Origin: Pseudonocardia terrae
GTDB taxonomy: Bacteria > Actinomycetota > Actinomycetes > Mycobacteriales > Pseudonocardiaceae
NCBI RefSeq assembly: GCF_021343995.1
Contig: NZ_JAJTTE010000001.1
Coordinates: 62,001 to 126,000 of the forward strand
DNA length: 64,000 nt
Direction of reading: 5' to 3'
Of the stretch, positions 7,514 through 16,206 are shown in pieces. Under the pieces are notes generated by a model that had not been told where the DNA came from, made no database searches, and saw only the letters and a program-made list of their open reading frames with translations. Position 1 is the stretch's first letter, and each line of letters starts with the position of its first letter. Position numbers and translations under genes: made by a program.

Positions 7514-8293
7514 GTGCCCCGGTTCGAGGGGTCCGAGCACGTGCTCGTGTCCCGGCCCGAGCCCGGTGTGGCCGTGCTGGAGCTGGCCCGCGGCAAGGTG
7601 AACGCGATCGACCACGCCCTCTACGCCGAGCTCGGGGACGTGTTCGACGCCGTGTCCGGCGACGAGGAGATCAGCTGTGCCGTGCTGACGGGCCGCGGCC
7701 ACGTGTTCTGCGCCGGCAACGACCTGCGGGACTTCGCGGCGACGGACGCGGCCGGCGGCGAGGAGCACATGCGCACGGTGCGCCGCTGCTTCGCGGCGCT
7801 GCTGGAGTGCGCGGTCCCGGTCGTCGCCGCGGTGAACGGACCGGCGCTGGGCAGCGGGCTCGGCCTCGTCGCGTCGTGCGACCTCGTGGTGGCCTCCGAG
7901 CGTGCCACCTTCGGCCTGCCCGAGATGGGCGTCGGGGTGCTGGGCGGCGGCCGTTTCACCGCGAGGATGCTCCCGCAGCAGGCGGTGCGGCGGCTGTTCT
8001 TCACCGCCGAGCCGGTCGACGCGGCAACCTTCCGGGACTGGGGCGCCCCGGCGGAGGTCGTTGCACACGAGGAGCTGCGGCCCGCCGCGCTGCGCCTGGC
8101 GCGGTCGATCGCGGCCAAGGACCGGTACGCCCTCACCCTGGCCAAGCAGTCGCTCAACGGGTGCGAGCCGCTCGACCTGGAGCGCGGGTACCGGCTGGAA
8201 CAGACCTTCACGGTGCGGCTGTCCGAGCACGCGTCGTCGAAGGAGGCGGTCGCCGGGCGGATGGCGGAACTGGGGATGCACCCCTCACCCTGA
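7514..8293 (+). CDS. Enoyl-CoA hydratase/isomerase family protein
   Basis: A crotonase-fold protein of 259 residues. The oxyanion-hole segments are visible: HVFCAGNDLRDF near residue 65 (CoA-binding loop) and NGPALGSGLGLVASCDLVVA near 110. The second catalytic region reads ATFGLPEMGVGVLGGG; glutamate is present in LPEMG, in the place of the distal acid of hydratases. The C-terminal helical part is normal. GTG 7514 was chosen because GAGGTGG lies six bases upstream; GTG 7505 is an alternative. Substrate unknown; no beta-oxidation partners are adjacent. Confidence 0.85.
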   Translation: MPRFEGSEHVLVSRPEPGVAVLELARGKVNAIDHALYAELGDVFDAVSGDEEISCAVLTGRGHVFCAGNDLRDFAATDAAGGEEHMRTVRRCFAALLECAVPVVAAVNGPALGSGLGLVASCDLVVASERATFGLPEMGVGVLGGGRFTARMLPQQAVRRLFFTAEPVDAATFRDWGAPAEVVAHEELRPAALRLARSIAAKDRYALTLAKQSLNGCEPLDLERGYRLEQTFTVRLSEHASSKEAVAGRMAELGMHPSP

Positions 8294-8428
8294 GCCCCGC
8301 GGCCTCGGGTGCACGGGACACCGGTCGACCGGGGTCGACCGGGGCGCCGGTTGAAGCCGGTTCGGAGGCCGTGGCGGCACGGTGGGCCCGGGTGGAGGCG
8401 CCGCCCACCGGGAACGGAGGTGCTCGTC

Positions 8429-9415
8429 GTGGACCACGGCAACAGGAGCGGGGACGACGTGCTGGTCGTCGGGGCGGGACCGGTCGGCCTGACGGCCGCG
8501 TGCCAGCTGGCCCGGCTGGGCGTCCGTCCGCGGGTGGTGGAGACCCTCGAGCGGCCGACCACCGAGTCGCGCGCCGTCGGGGTGCACGCGCGGAGCCTGG
8601 AGATGCTCGCGGCGTTGGACGTGCTGCCCCGGCTGGAGTCCCGCGGCCGGCGGATCGCCGCCCTCGAGATGGTCGACGGCCGGACGGCGCGGACGCGGGC
8701 GCGCCTGGAGCTCGGTGACGCGCCGACCCGGCACCCCTACGTGCTCGACGTCGCCCGGCCCGACACCGAGGCGGTGCTGGCGGAGCGCGCCGCCGAGCTC
8801 GGGGTGGTCGTGGAGCGGGGCGTCACGCTCACCGCGCTGACCCAGGACGCCGACGGCGTCGAGGTCGCCCTGCGCTCGGCCGACGGGGAGCGCACCGTGC
8901 CGGTGGGCTGGGTGGTGGGCGCCGACGGCGGCCACAGCACCACCCGCCACCTCGCGGGCACGCACCTGGAGGGCGGTTTCCACGGCCAGCACTTCGCCAT
9001 GGCCGACGTCGACGTGGACACCCCGCTGTCCCCGGACACCATCCGCATGTTCACCCATCCCGACGGCATGGGGATCCTGTTCCCGCTGGCCGGGACGCGG
9101 GCCCGGATCATGTTCTTCGTCGACCCGCCCGGCCCCGACGCGGGCGCCCCCACCCTGGAGCAGATCCAGGCCCTGGCCGACGCCCGGATGGGCGGCCGGG
9201 TCCGGGCGCACGACCCGCGCTGGTTGACCTACTTCGAGATCCACCACGCCCAGGTGCCCCGGTACCGCCACGGCCGGGTCCTGCTCGCCGGCGACGCCGC
9301 CCCGGCCCGCGCGGGGGACCACGCGCCCGATCCCGTGGCGGACTCGGCGGACCCGGGCCTCGTCCGTCGCTACCTCGACGACGCCCTGCGCCTCACCGAA
9401 CCCTCGGCCGTCTGA
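8429..9415 (+). CDS. FAD-dependent aromatic monooxygenase-like protein, C-terminally shortened
   Basis: From GTG 8429 (GGAGG eight bases upstream) the protein has 328 residues. It shows the PHBH-class signatures: VLVVGAGPVGLTAACQLARLG (FAD dinucleotide fold, with Arg/Glu at the second strand), the DG motif GWVVGADGGHSTTR, and a VLLAGDAA strand. Active family members continue from GDAAH into a conserved Pro/Gly-rich stretch with GQGMN and another 50 or more residues. Here the text after GDAA becomes PARAGDHAPDPVADS and stops about 35 residues later. The isoalloxazine-binding loop is therefore missing. It may be a decaying gene or a specialised variant. Confidence 0.75.
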   Translation: MDHGNRSGDDVLVVGAGPVGLTAACQLARLGVRPRVVETLERPTTESRAVGVHARSLEMLAALDVLPRLESRGRRIAALEMVDGRTARTRARLELGDAPTRHPYVLDVARPDTEAVLAERAAELGVVVERGVTLTALTQDADGVEVALRSADGERTVPVGWVVGADGGHSTTRHLAGTHLEGGFHGQHFAMADVDVDTPLSPDTIRMFTHPDGMGILFPLAGTRARIMFFVDPPGPDAGAPTLEQIQALADARMGGRVRAHDPRWLTYFEIHHAQVPRYRHGRVLLAGDAAPARAGDHAPDPVADSADPGLVRRYLDDALRLTEPSAV

Positions 9416-9480
9416 CCCGGCGCTCCCCGTCCGGGTGGTCCACGGTGGCCGGACGACCGCGGAGTGGGCACTGTGGTCCC

Positions 9481-11517
9481 GTGCCCACCTCCCGCCCGCG
9501 CGGCGACGACGAGCTGCGCCCCATGCTGGCCACGGCCGGGCCGCCGCCGGCGGACCCGGGATGGGCCGTGGAGTTCAAATGGGACGGCGTGCGGGCGCTC
9601 GTGGTCGTCGAGGACGGGGACGTGCGCTTCGTGAGCCGCAACGGCAACGACGTCACCGGTGGCTACCCCGAGCTGGTCGCGGCGGTGCCGACCGACCGGG
9701 ACCTGGTGCTCGACGGCGAGATCGTGGCCCTCGACGCCGCCGGCCGGCCGGACTTCGGGCTGTTGCAGAACCGCATGCACGTGCGGAACCCGCCGGCCAC
9801 GCTGCTGGACGCGGTCCCGGTGGAGCTCTACGTGTTCGACGTGCTGCGGATCGACGGCGAGTGGCACCTCCAGGAGTCCTACGACGACCGCCGCGGGCGG
9901 CTCGAGGCCCTCGGCGCGGCGGAGTGGCGCCGGGTGTCGATGCCGCCCTCGTTCACGGACGTCCCGCCGGCCGAGGTGCTGGAGGTGGCGCGCGCGCACC
10001 GGCTGGAGGGGATCGTCGCGAAACGGCGCACCTCACGGTACGAGCCGGGGCGGCGCGCCGCGGCGTGGGTGAAGACGGCGCTGTTCCACGGCCAGGAGGT
10101 CGTGCTCGGCGGGTGGACCCCCGGGCGCGGCAACCGCGGCTCCACCCTGGGGTCGCTGCTGCTCGGGGCGCACGACGCCGACGGCCGGCTGCGCTACGTC
10201 GGCAACGTCGGCACCGGCTTCACCGAGGCCGCCCTACGGGCGCTGCTGGACCGGATGGCGCCGCTGCGCCGGGCGGCGAGCCCGTTCGACGAGCCCGTCC
10301 CGCGCGACCAGTCCCGCGGCGTCACCTGGATCGAACCGTGCCTGGTCGGCGAGGTCGAGTACCGCACCCTGACCCACGACGGGCGCCTGCGGCACTCGGT
10401 GTGGCGGGGCCTGCGGCCCGACCGCGAGCCGGAGGAGGTGGTGCTGCCCGCCCTGGCCGGCGGAGCGGCGCCCTCGGTGGGCCCGGACGGCACGCCGCCG
10501 GCCCGCACCGAGGACCGCATCCCGCCCGCGGCCCTGGGCGACGCCGACCCCGCCGACGCCGCCGAGCCCGCCGACACCGTGACCGCGGACGAGTTCGCCG
10601 CCCTGGACCTGCTGCGTCGCAAGGGCATCTGGGAGGTCGGGGGACGCGAGCTGGCGCTGACCAACCTGGACAAGGTGTTGTTCCCCGGCCGGCGGGAGGA
10701 CCCGTTGACCAAGCGGGACGTCATCCGGCACTACGCCGGCGTGGCCCCGTGCCTCGTGCCCTACCTGCGCGACCGGCCGGTCAACCTGCACCGCTACCCC
10801 GACGGCGTCGACCGGCCGGGGTTCTGGCAGAAGGAGGTCCCGTCGCACGCGCCCGAGTGGCTGCGGCGCTGGCGGAACCCGGAGGCCGAGCCGGGGGAGA
10901 CGCAGGTCTACGCGGTGGTCGACGCCGCCGCCGCGCTGGTCTGGATGGCCAACTACGGGGCCCTCGAGCTGCACCCGTGGACCTCCGCCCTGCACGACGT
11001 GCACCAGCCGAGCTGGGCGCTGATCGACATCGACCCCGGCACGAACAGCACGTTCGCCGACGTCCTGGTGCTGGCCCGGCTGTACCGCACCGCGCTCGAC
11101 CACCTCGGCGTCCGCGCCGCGCCCAAGGTCACCGGCAAGCGTGGCGTGCAGATCTGGGTGCCGGTGGAGAGCGGCTACACGTTCGCCGACACCCGGCGCT
11201 GGGTGGAGCGGCTGTCGAAGGCGGTGGGTCGCATGGTCCCGGAGCTGGTCACGTGGGAGTGGTACACCGATCGCCGGTCCGGTCTGATGCGCCTCGACTA
11301 CACCCAGAACGCGATCAACAAGACGCTCGTCGCCCCGTTCAGCATCCGGCCCGCGCCCGACGCGCCCGTCTCCGTGCCCATCGAGTGGGACGAGCTCGAC
11401 GACCCGGACCTGCGCCCGGACCGCTGGACGGTGCGGACGCTGCCGGACCGCCTCGCGGCGCACGCCGACCCGCTCCGCCCGCTGATCGGGCTCCCGCAGA
11501 CCCTGCCGCCCTTGTAG
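9481..11517 (+). CDS. ligD: Non-homologous end-joining DNA ligase D (LIG-POL fusion)
   Basis: 678 residues from GTG 9481. Residues 1-300 form an ATP-dependent ligase: the nucleotidyl lysine is Lys33 in EFKWDGVRA, followed by LDGEIVALD, EGIVAKR and AAWVKT. Residues about 375-660 form a LigD-type primase/polymerase with LTNLDKVLFPG, the metal-binding pair Asp516 and Asp518 in LIDIDPG, and APKVTGKRGVQIW. The order LIG then POL is the reverse of mycobacterial LigD (POL-NUC-LIG), and no nuclease module is present. The enzyme repairs double-strand breaks with Ku, which is not in this window. A start at ATG 9523 is also possible. Confidence 0.92.
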   Translation: MPTSRPRGDDELRPMLATAGPPPADPGWAVEFKWDGVRALVVVEDGDVRFVSRNGNDVTGGYPELVAAVPTDRDLVLDGEIVALDAAGRPDFGLLQNRMHVRNPPATLLDAVPVELYVFDVLRIDGEWHLQESYDDRRGRLEALGAAEWRRVSMPPSFTDVPPAEVLEVARAHRLEGIVAKRRTSRYEPGRRAAAWVKTALFHGQEVVLGGWTPGRGNRGSTLGSLLLGAHDADGRLRYVGNVGTGFTEAALRALLDRMAPLRRAASPFDEPVPRDQSRGVTWIEPCLVGEVEYRTLTHDGRLRHSVWRGLRPDREPEEVVLPALAGGAAPSVGPDGTPPARTEDRIPPAALGDADPADAAEPADTVTADEFAALDLLRRKGIWEVGGRELALTNLDKVLFPGRREDPLTKRDVIRHYAGVAPCLVPYLRDRPVNLHRYPDGVDRPGFWQKEVPSHAPEWLRRWRNPEAEPGETQVYAVVDAAAALVWMANYGALELHPWTSALHDVHQPSWALIDIDPGTNSTFADVLVLARLYRTALDHLGVRAAPKVTGKRGVQIWVPVESGYTFADTRRWVERLSKAVGRMVPELVTWEWYTDRRSGLMRLDYTQNAINKTLVAPFSIRPAPDAPVSVPIEWDELDDPDLRPDRWTVRTLPDRLAAHADPLRPLIGLPQTLPPL

Positions 11518-11647
11518 GTCACGCCGGTGAGGAAGTGGTCGGCGGAGTCGGCATATCCGGCGTCCGGACGGGTAGCTCCCTTTTTGTCGCCCACCACCCG
11601 CCCCCTCCGCCCCCGGCGACGGGCCCGACGACAGGCAGGACCCCGAC

Positions 11648-12295
11648 GTGATCCTCTTCTGCCCGCCCGGCGTCTACCGGGCCCAGTCCGACACCGAGCT
11701 GCTCTCGGGCCGGCTGTCCCGGCATGCCACCGGTCGGGACGTCCTGGACCTCGGCACCGGCACCGGGGCGCTGGCCCTCGCCGCGTGGCGCGAGGGCGCG
11801 GCGTCCGTGACCGCCGTCGACCTCTCCCGGCGCTGCGTCGCCGCGACCCGGGTGAACTGCCTGATCCACGGGGCCGCCGTGCGCGTGCACCGCGGAGACC
11901 TGTTCGGGCCGGTCGGCGGCCGCCGGTTCGGGATGATCGTGGCGAACCCGCCGTACGTACCGTCGGAGAGCACCGTGCTGCCCCGGCACACCCCGGGTCG
12001 CAGCTGGGACGCCGGGCCCGACGGGCGCGCGATCCTGGACCGGATCTGCGACGGCGCCGCCGACCACCTCGAGCCCGACGGCGTGGTGCTGATCGTGCAC
12101 TCGCAGGTCTGCGGCCCCGAGGCGACGGTCGAGCGGCTGGAGCGCACGGGTCTGGTGGCCGACGTCGTCGAACGTGCGCGGATCCCGTTCGGGCCGGTGA
12201 TGCGCTCCCGGGCGACCATGCTGGAGAAGCGGGGGCTGATCGAGCCGGGCGACCGGCTGGAGGAGCTGGTGGTCGTGGAGGCACGCCATGGCTGA
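11648..12295 (+). CDS. HemK2/MTQ2-type protein or small-molecule methyltransferase
   Basis: 215 residues from GTG. Class I SAM methyltransferase: motif I is VLDLGTGTGALALAA (33-47), the acidic strand end is VTAVDLS, and the catalytic NPPY is at 100-103 (IVANPPYVPSE). NPPY methyltransferases of the HemK group methylate glutamine amide nitrogen in release factors. This is a short version without the N-terminal release-factor-binding domain, like MTQ2/HemK2. Its partners here are a CDGSH protein, a diiron oxidase-like enzyme and an EgtD-like enzyme, which suggests a small-molecule or special protein substrate. It overlaps the next gene by 8 bp. Confidence 0.85.
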   Translation: MILFCPPGVYRAQSDTELLSGRLSRHATGRDVLDLGTGTGALALAAWREGAASVTAVDLSRRCVAATRVNCLIHGAAVRVHRGDLFGPVGGRRFGMIVANPPYVPSESTVLPRHTPGRSWDAGPDGRAILDRICDGAADHLEPDGVVLIVHSQVCGPEATVERLERTGLVADVVERARIPFGPVMRSRATMLEKRGLIEPGDRLEELVVVEARHG

Positions 12296-12497
12296 GCCCG
12301 GACCCACCCGGGTCCTGCTCACCGAGGAGGGTCCCGCCCTGATCTCCGGCCCCGTCGAGCTGGAGCTGCCCGACGGCACCCGCGTCCGCTCCGACCGGGC
12401 GGTCACGGCGGTCTGCCACTGCCGGCGCAGCAAGCGCTACCCGATCTGCGACGCCAGCCACCGGCGCAAGGTGCGGCAGGAGGGACCCGACGCGTGA
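12288..12497 (+). CDS. CDGSH iron-sulfur domain protein
   Basis: 69 residues. The cluster-binding motif is CHCRRSKRYPICDASH: Cys43, Cys45, Cys54 and His58, with conserved Ser48, Pro52 and Asp55. This 3Cys-1His set holds a [2Fe-2S] cluster of the mitoNEET/CISD fold, used for electron or cluster transfer. There is no membrane segment, so it is cytoplasmic. It starts inside the methyltransferase gene and ends in a GTGA overlap with the diiron enzyme gene, so the three should be co-translated. The context suggests it reduces or loads the adjacent iron enzyme. Confidence 0.92.
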   Translation: MAEPGPTRVLLTEEGPALISGPVELELPDGTRVRSDRAVTAVCHCRRSKRYPICDASHRRKVRQEGPDA

Positions 12498-13522
12498 CCG
12501 CGACCCTCGAACCGAACTTCCTGCAGCAGGTGGCGGCGCCGGACCTGCCCGCGCCCCGCGGGCCGCTGTCCGAGGCGGTCGTCGAGGCACTGCGCGGGGG
12601 CCCGCTCCGCCCGGTGGACCCGGCCGGCGCCGAGCCGTACGGCGACGACCTGCAGCTGGCCCTGCACTGCTGCTACGAGCTGCACTACCGGGGCTTCGCC
12701 GGGGTCGACGCCGAGCGGGAGTGGGACCCGGAGGTGCTGGGCCTGCGCCGCGAGCTGGAACGGGTCTTCCTGGCCGCGCTGCGCGCCGATGTGGAGCCGG
12801 GCGAGAACGTGCCGGCCGAGGTCGATGCGCTGCTCGTCGAGCCCGTCGGGCCGGGGGTGCGCGGGGTGTCGCACCACCTGCAGCGCGAGGGGACGCTCGA
12901 GCAGCTGCGCGAGTACGTGGCGCACCGCTCGATCTACCACCTCAAGGAGGCCGACCCGCAGGCCTGGGCGATCCCGCGGCTCAACGGGGCGGCCAAGGCC
13001 GGGCTGGTCACCGTGGAGCACGACGAGTACGGCTCCGGCCGGCCCGAGCGCATGCACGCGCTGCTGTTCGCCGAGATGATGACCGAGCTCGGGCTCTCCG
13101 ACGCGTACGGCGCCTACGTCGAGCACGTGCCGGGCGAGACCCTGGCCGAGGTCAACCTGATGTCGCTGTGCGGGCTGCACCGCAGCCTGCGCGGCGCGTC
13201 GGTCGGGCAGTTCGCGATGGTGGAGCTGACGTCGTCGCCGGGTTCGGAACGCCTGGTCCGCGGCATGCGCCGGCTGGAGTGCGGCCCCGCCTCGATCCGG
13301 TTCTACGACGAGCACGTGGAGGCCGACGCCGTGCACGAGCAGGTCGTGCGGCGCGGGGTGCTCGCCCCGCTGCTGGAGGCCGAGCCGGAGCTGGCCGCCG
13401 ACGTCGTGTTCGGGATCCGGGCGAGCCTCTTCCTAGGCGAGCGGATGGGGGAGCGGCTGCTCGGCTGCTGGGACCGGGGGGAGACCAGCCTGCGGATGCC
13501 GCTGGCGCCCGGCCGCCCCTAG
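12494..13522 (+). CDS. Haem-oxygenase-like iron-containing redox enzyme (HDO family)
   Basis: 342 residues. The sequence follows the iron-containing redox enzyme family (haem-oxygenase-like fold), with the signature VEHDEYGSG at 174-182 and RFYDEHVEADAVHE at 269-282; these supply candidate Glu/His/Asp ligands for a diiron site (Glu175, His176, Asp272, His274, His281). Known HDO members (UndA, BesC, SznF, CADD types) oxidise fatty acids or amino acids with O2. It shares a GTGA overlap with the CDGSH gene and is 10 bp from the EgtD-like gene, so a free or methylated amino acid is a reasonable substrate guess, not shown. Confidence 0.85.
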   Translation: MTATLEPNFLQQVAAPDLPAPRGPLSEAVVEALRGGPLRPVDPAGAEPYGDDLQLALHCCYELHYRGFAGVDAEREWDPEVLGLRRELERVFLAALRADVEPGENVPAEVDALLVEPVGPGVRGVSHHLQREGTLEQLREYVAHRSIYHLKEADPQAWAIPRLNGAAKAGLVTVEHDEYGSGRPERMHALLFAEMMTELGLSDAYGAYVEHVPGETLAEVNLMSLCGLHRSLRGASVGQFAMVELTSSPGSERLVRGMRRLECGPASIRFYDEHVEADAVHEQVVRRGVLAPLLEAEPELAADVVFGIRASLFLGERMGERLLGCWDRGETSLRMPLAPGRP

Positions 13523-13532
13523 CCTCCGGGGC

Positions 13533-14504
13533 GTGCCCCCGCCCGACACCGCCGTCCTGGCCGTCGACGACGCGTTCTGGGACGACGGCGCCCAGCTGAC
13601 GGAGTGCCTGCGCGAGCCGGTGCCCCGCATCCCGCCGCACTTCGGGTACGACGCGCTCGGGTCGCAGCTGTTCGAGGCGATCACCGAGCTGCCGACCTAC
13701 TACCTGACGCGGGTGGAGCGGGCGATGCTCGAGCGGCACGCCGGGGAGATCGCGGCCGCGCTGGACACCCCGCGGCTGGCCGAGCTGGGCAGCGGTAGCG
13801 GGAAGAAGACCCGGCTGCTGCTCGACGCGTGCCTGCGCCGGCGCCCGACCACGTACCTGCCCGTCGACGTCAGCCGGGAGATGCTGGAGCACAGCGCCGC
13901 CACGCTCACGGTCGCGCTTCCCGCGCTGGTGGTGCGCGGGCTCTGGGGACGGTACGAGGCGGGTCTGGCGCAGCTGCGGACCGACGGGGAGCCGGTCGTC
14001 GTCGCATTCCTCGGCAGCAACGTCGGCAACACGACCCCCGCCGAGCGCGCGGCCCTGTTCGCCGAGGTCGCCGCCGCGCTGCGGCCGGGCGACGGCTTCC
14101 TCGTCTCGGCGGACCTGGTCAAGCCGCCGGCGGCGCTGGAGCGCTGCTACAACGACCCGCCGGGGTACGACGCCTTCCGCCGGTTCCGGCTCAACCACCT
14201 GAGCCACCTCAACCGTCGCTTCGGGGCCGACTTCGGACTGGAGAACTACGAGCCGCGCGCGCATGCCGTCGGGCCGGTCGTCGAGGGGCACCTGTACGCG
14301 CTCACCGACCACACGGCCGTGTTGCCGGCGCTCGGCGCCGAGCTGGAGCTGCGCCGCGGAGATTCGATCAACGTCGGCTTCTCGGCGAAGTTCACGCCCG
14401 AGGGGCTGGCCACCGAGCTCGCCCCGCACGGCTTCGCGCTGCAGACCGCGTGGGTCGACGACGCAGAGCCGTACGGGATCTTCCTCCACCGGCTTGCTGC
14501 GTGA
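13533..14504 (+). CDS. EgtD-like amino-acid N-alpha-methyltransferase with altered specificity residues
   Basis: 323 residues, nearly the length of mycobacterial EgtD, which trimethylates histidine in ergothioneine synthesis. EgtD features are present: [48 protein letters not shown], and residues matching Tyr56, Asn166, Tyr206 and Ser284. Two pocket residues differ: the position of Met252 is Gly252 (VEGHLY) and that of Glu282, which holds the imidazole, is Gly282 (NVGFSAKF). In EgtD, changing exactly this pair moves specificity to tryptophan. No egtB, egtC or egtE is nearby. It is likely a betaine-forming enzyme for another amino acid. GTG start. Confidence 0.85.
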   Translation: MPPPDTAVLAVDDAFWDDGAQLTECLREPVPRIPPHFGYDALGSQLFEAITELPTYYLTRVERAMLERHAGEIAAALDTPRLAELGSGSGKKTRLLLDACLRRRPTTYLPVDVSREMLEHSAATLTVALPALVVRGLWGRYEAGLAQLRTDGEPVVVAFLGSNVGNTTPAERAALFAEVAAALRPGDGFLVSADLVKPPAALERCYNDPPGYDAFRRFRLNHLSHLNRRFGADFGLENYEPRAHAVGPVVEGHLYALTDHTAVLPALGAELELRRGDSINVGFSAKFTPEGLATELAPHGFALQTAWVDDAEPYGIFLHRLAA

Positions 14505-14623
14505 TCAGGTCCAACGCGTTTCGGCACCCAGAGCCAGGTGCGCCAGGGGGTGCTCAGGTCGGCGGGGGCCGGGTCACTTCTCCGGCGGGGTGCGATCATC
14601 GGGTCGCTGCGGAAGGAGAATCG

Positions 14624-15538
14624 ATGCGGGCGTACGGCTTCACGGCGGTGGGCGGACCGGAGAACGAGGCGTTCCTCGAGGTCCCGGTCCCGGAGCCCGG
14701 TCCCGGCGAGCTGCGGGTGCGGGTGCGCGCGGCGGGGGTGAACCCGGGGGACTGGCGGCTGCGCGAGGGCTCGTACGGCACGGCCGGCCCGGCGGTGCTC
14801 GGCCGGGAGGTCGCCGGCACCGTCACCGCCGTGGGCCCCGGCGTCGAGGCGTTCGCGGAGGGCGACGAGGTCTTCGGCGGCTGCCCCGGCATGGTCGGCG
14901 GCTGGGCCGAGGAGGCCCTGGTCACGGCCTCGTTCGCGGCGCTCCGGCCGGAGGCCGTCCCGCCGGAGGCCGCGGCGGCGCTGCCGGTCGCGGCCGGCAC
15001 GGCCTACGACGCGCTCGAGAACCTCAGGCTCACCCCGGGCTCCACGCTGCTGGTCAACGGCGCGGGGGGCGGCGTCGGCGTTCCCGTGGTGCAGCTGGCC
15101 CGGGCCCGCGGGCTCCGGGTGGTCGGCACGGCGAGCCCCGCCAAGCGCGACCTGGTCGCGGGGCTCGCCGCCACGCCGGTCGCCTACGGCGAGGGCGTGC
15201 TCGACCGGATCCGCGAGGCGGCGCCGCAGGGCGTCGACGCGGTGTTCGACATGGTCGGCGGCGAGGCCCTGCGCACCGTCGCCACGCTGCTCTCCGATCG
15301 CCGGAACCTGCTGTCGGTCGCGGACAAGCCGCTGGTCAAGGAGCTCGGCGGGCGCGACGTGGAGCGCGACCGCAGCACGGCGGTGCTCACCGCCCTGGTC
15401 CGGCTGGTCGAGGAGGGCGCGCTCGACCCCCACGTCACGCGCGTGCTGCCGCTCGACGAGGCCGGGGCGGCGCTCGCCGAGGTGGAGGCGGGGCACGCAC
15501 AGGGCAAGGTGGTGCTGGTGATGACGCCCGGCGGCTGA
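14624..15538 (+). CDS. NADP-dependent quinone-oxidoreductase-type MDR enzyme
   Basis: 304 residues from ATG 14624, with AAGGAG six bases upstream. It is a zinc-independent medium-chain dehydrogenase/reductase: an N-terminal GroES-like domain with [11 protein letters not shown] and GREVAGTV, then a Rossmann domain with [20 protein letters not shown]. The structural-zinc cysteines of alcohol dehydrogenases are absent. The family reduces quinones, enones or related carbonyls with NADPH. It stands alone between the EgtD-like gene and msrA, so no substrate can be proposed. Confidence 0.85.
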   Translation: MRAYGFTAVGGPENEAFLEVPVPEPGPGELRVRVRAAGVNPGDWRLREGSYGTAGPAVLGREVAGTVTAVGPGVEAFAEGDEVFGGCPGMVGGWAEEALVTASFAALRPEAVPPEAAAALPVAAGTAYDALENLRLTPGSTLLVNGAGGGVGVPVVQLARARGLRVVGTASPAKRDLVAGLAATPVAYGEGVLDRIREAAPQGVDAVFDMVGGEALRTVATLLSDRRNLLSVADKPLVKELGGRDVERDRSTAVLTALVRLVEEGALDPHVTRVLPLDEAGAALAEVEAGHAQGKVVLVMTPGG

Positions 15539-15633
15539 GCCGGCGCGATCGCCGGGGCGCCCGGCGTGCGGGACTATCGGGCGACACCGAACCGTTGACG
15601 AGCGTGGGACTGCACGACGAGAAGGGAGCAGTG

Positions 15634-16149
15634 ATGAGCCGCTACGAGAAGGCGATCCTGGCAGGGGGCTGCTTCTGGGGCATGCAGGACCTCATCCGCA
15701 AGCAGCCGGGCGTGGTGTCCACCCGCGTCGGCTACACGGGCGGGGACGTCCCGAACGCCACCTACCGCAACCACGGCACGCACGCCGAGGGCATCGAGAT
15801 CGTGTTCGACCCGGAGCGGACCAGCTACCGCGCGCTGCTGGAGTTCTTCTTCCAGATCCACGACCCGACCACGAAGGACCGGCAGGGCAACGACATCGGC
15901 ATGTCCTACCGCTCCGCGATCTACTACACCGACGACGAGCAGAAGCGCGTCGCCGAGGACACGATCGCCGACGTCGACGCGTCCGGGCTCTGGCCGGGGA
16001 AGGTCGTGACCGAGGTCGAGCCGGCCGGGGACTTCTGGGAGGCCGAGCCCGAGCACCAGGACTACCTGGAGCGCATCCCGTGGGGCTACACCTGCCACTT
16101 CCCGCGCCCGGACTGGGTGCTGCCGAAGCGGGCCGAGTCGAAGGCCTGA
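15634..16149 (+). CDS. msrA: Peptide-methionine (S)-S-oxide reductase MsrA
   Basis: 171 residues. The catalytic motif AGGCFWGMQ places the sulfenic-acid cysteine at Cys13. [50 protein letters not shown] and [22 protein letters not shown] are standard MsrA blocks. The enzyme repairs oxidised methionine in proteins in the cytoplasm, drawing on thioredoxin through further cysteines. One C-terminal Cys (in YTCHF) is visible. AAGGGAG precedes ATG 15634; GTG 15631 directly before it is an equal alternative. A hairpin terminator follows. Confidence 0.96.
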   Translation: MSRYEKAILAGGCFWGMQDLIRKQPGVVSTRVGYTGGDVPNATYRNHGTHAEGIEIVFDPERTSYRALLEFFFQIHDPTTKDRQGNDIGMSYRSAIYYTDDEQKRVAEDTIADVDASGLWPGKVVTEVEPAGDFWEAEPEHQDYLERIPWGYTCHFPRPDWVLPKRAESKA

Positions 16150-16161
16150 TCCCTCGCGCAC

Positions 16162-16196
16162 GGCGCTCTCGCCCACTGCTGGTGAGCGAGGGCGCC
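16162..16196. terminator. Bidirectional terminator between msrA and the DUF294 gene
   Basis: A 15-nt stem (GGCGCTCTCGCCCAC against GTGAGCGAGGGCGCC, 13 Watson-Crick pairs plus near-wobbles) with a 5-nt loop sits between two convergent genes. Confidence 0.7.
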
Positions 16197-16206
16197 GTTC
16201 GCGTTC

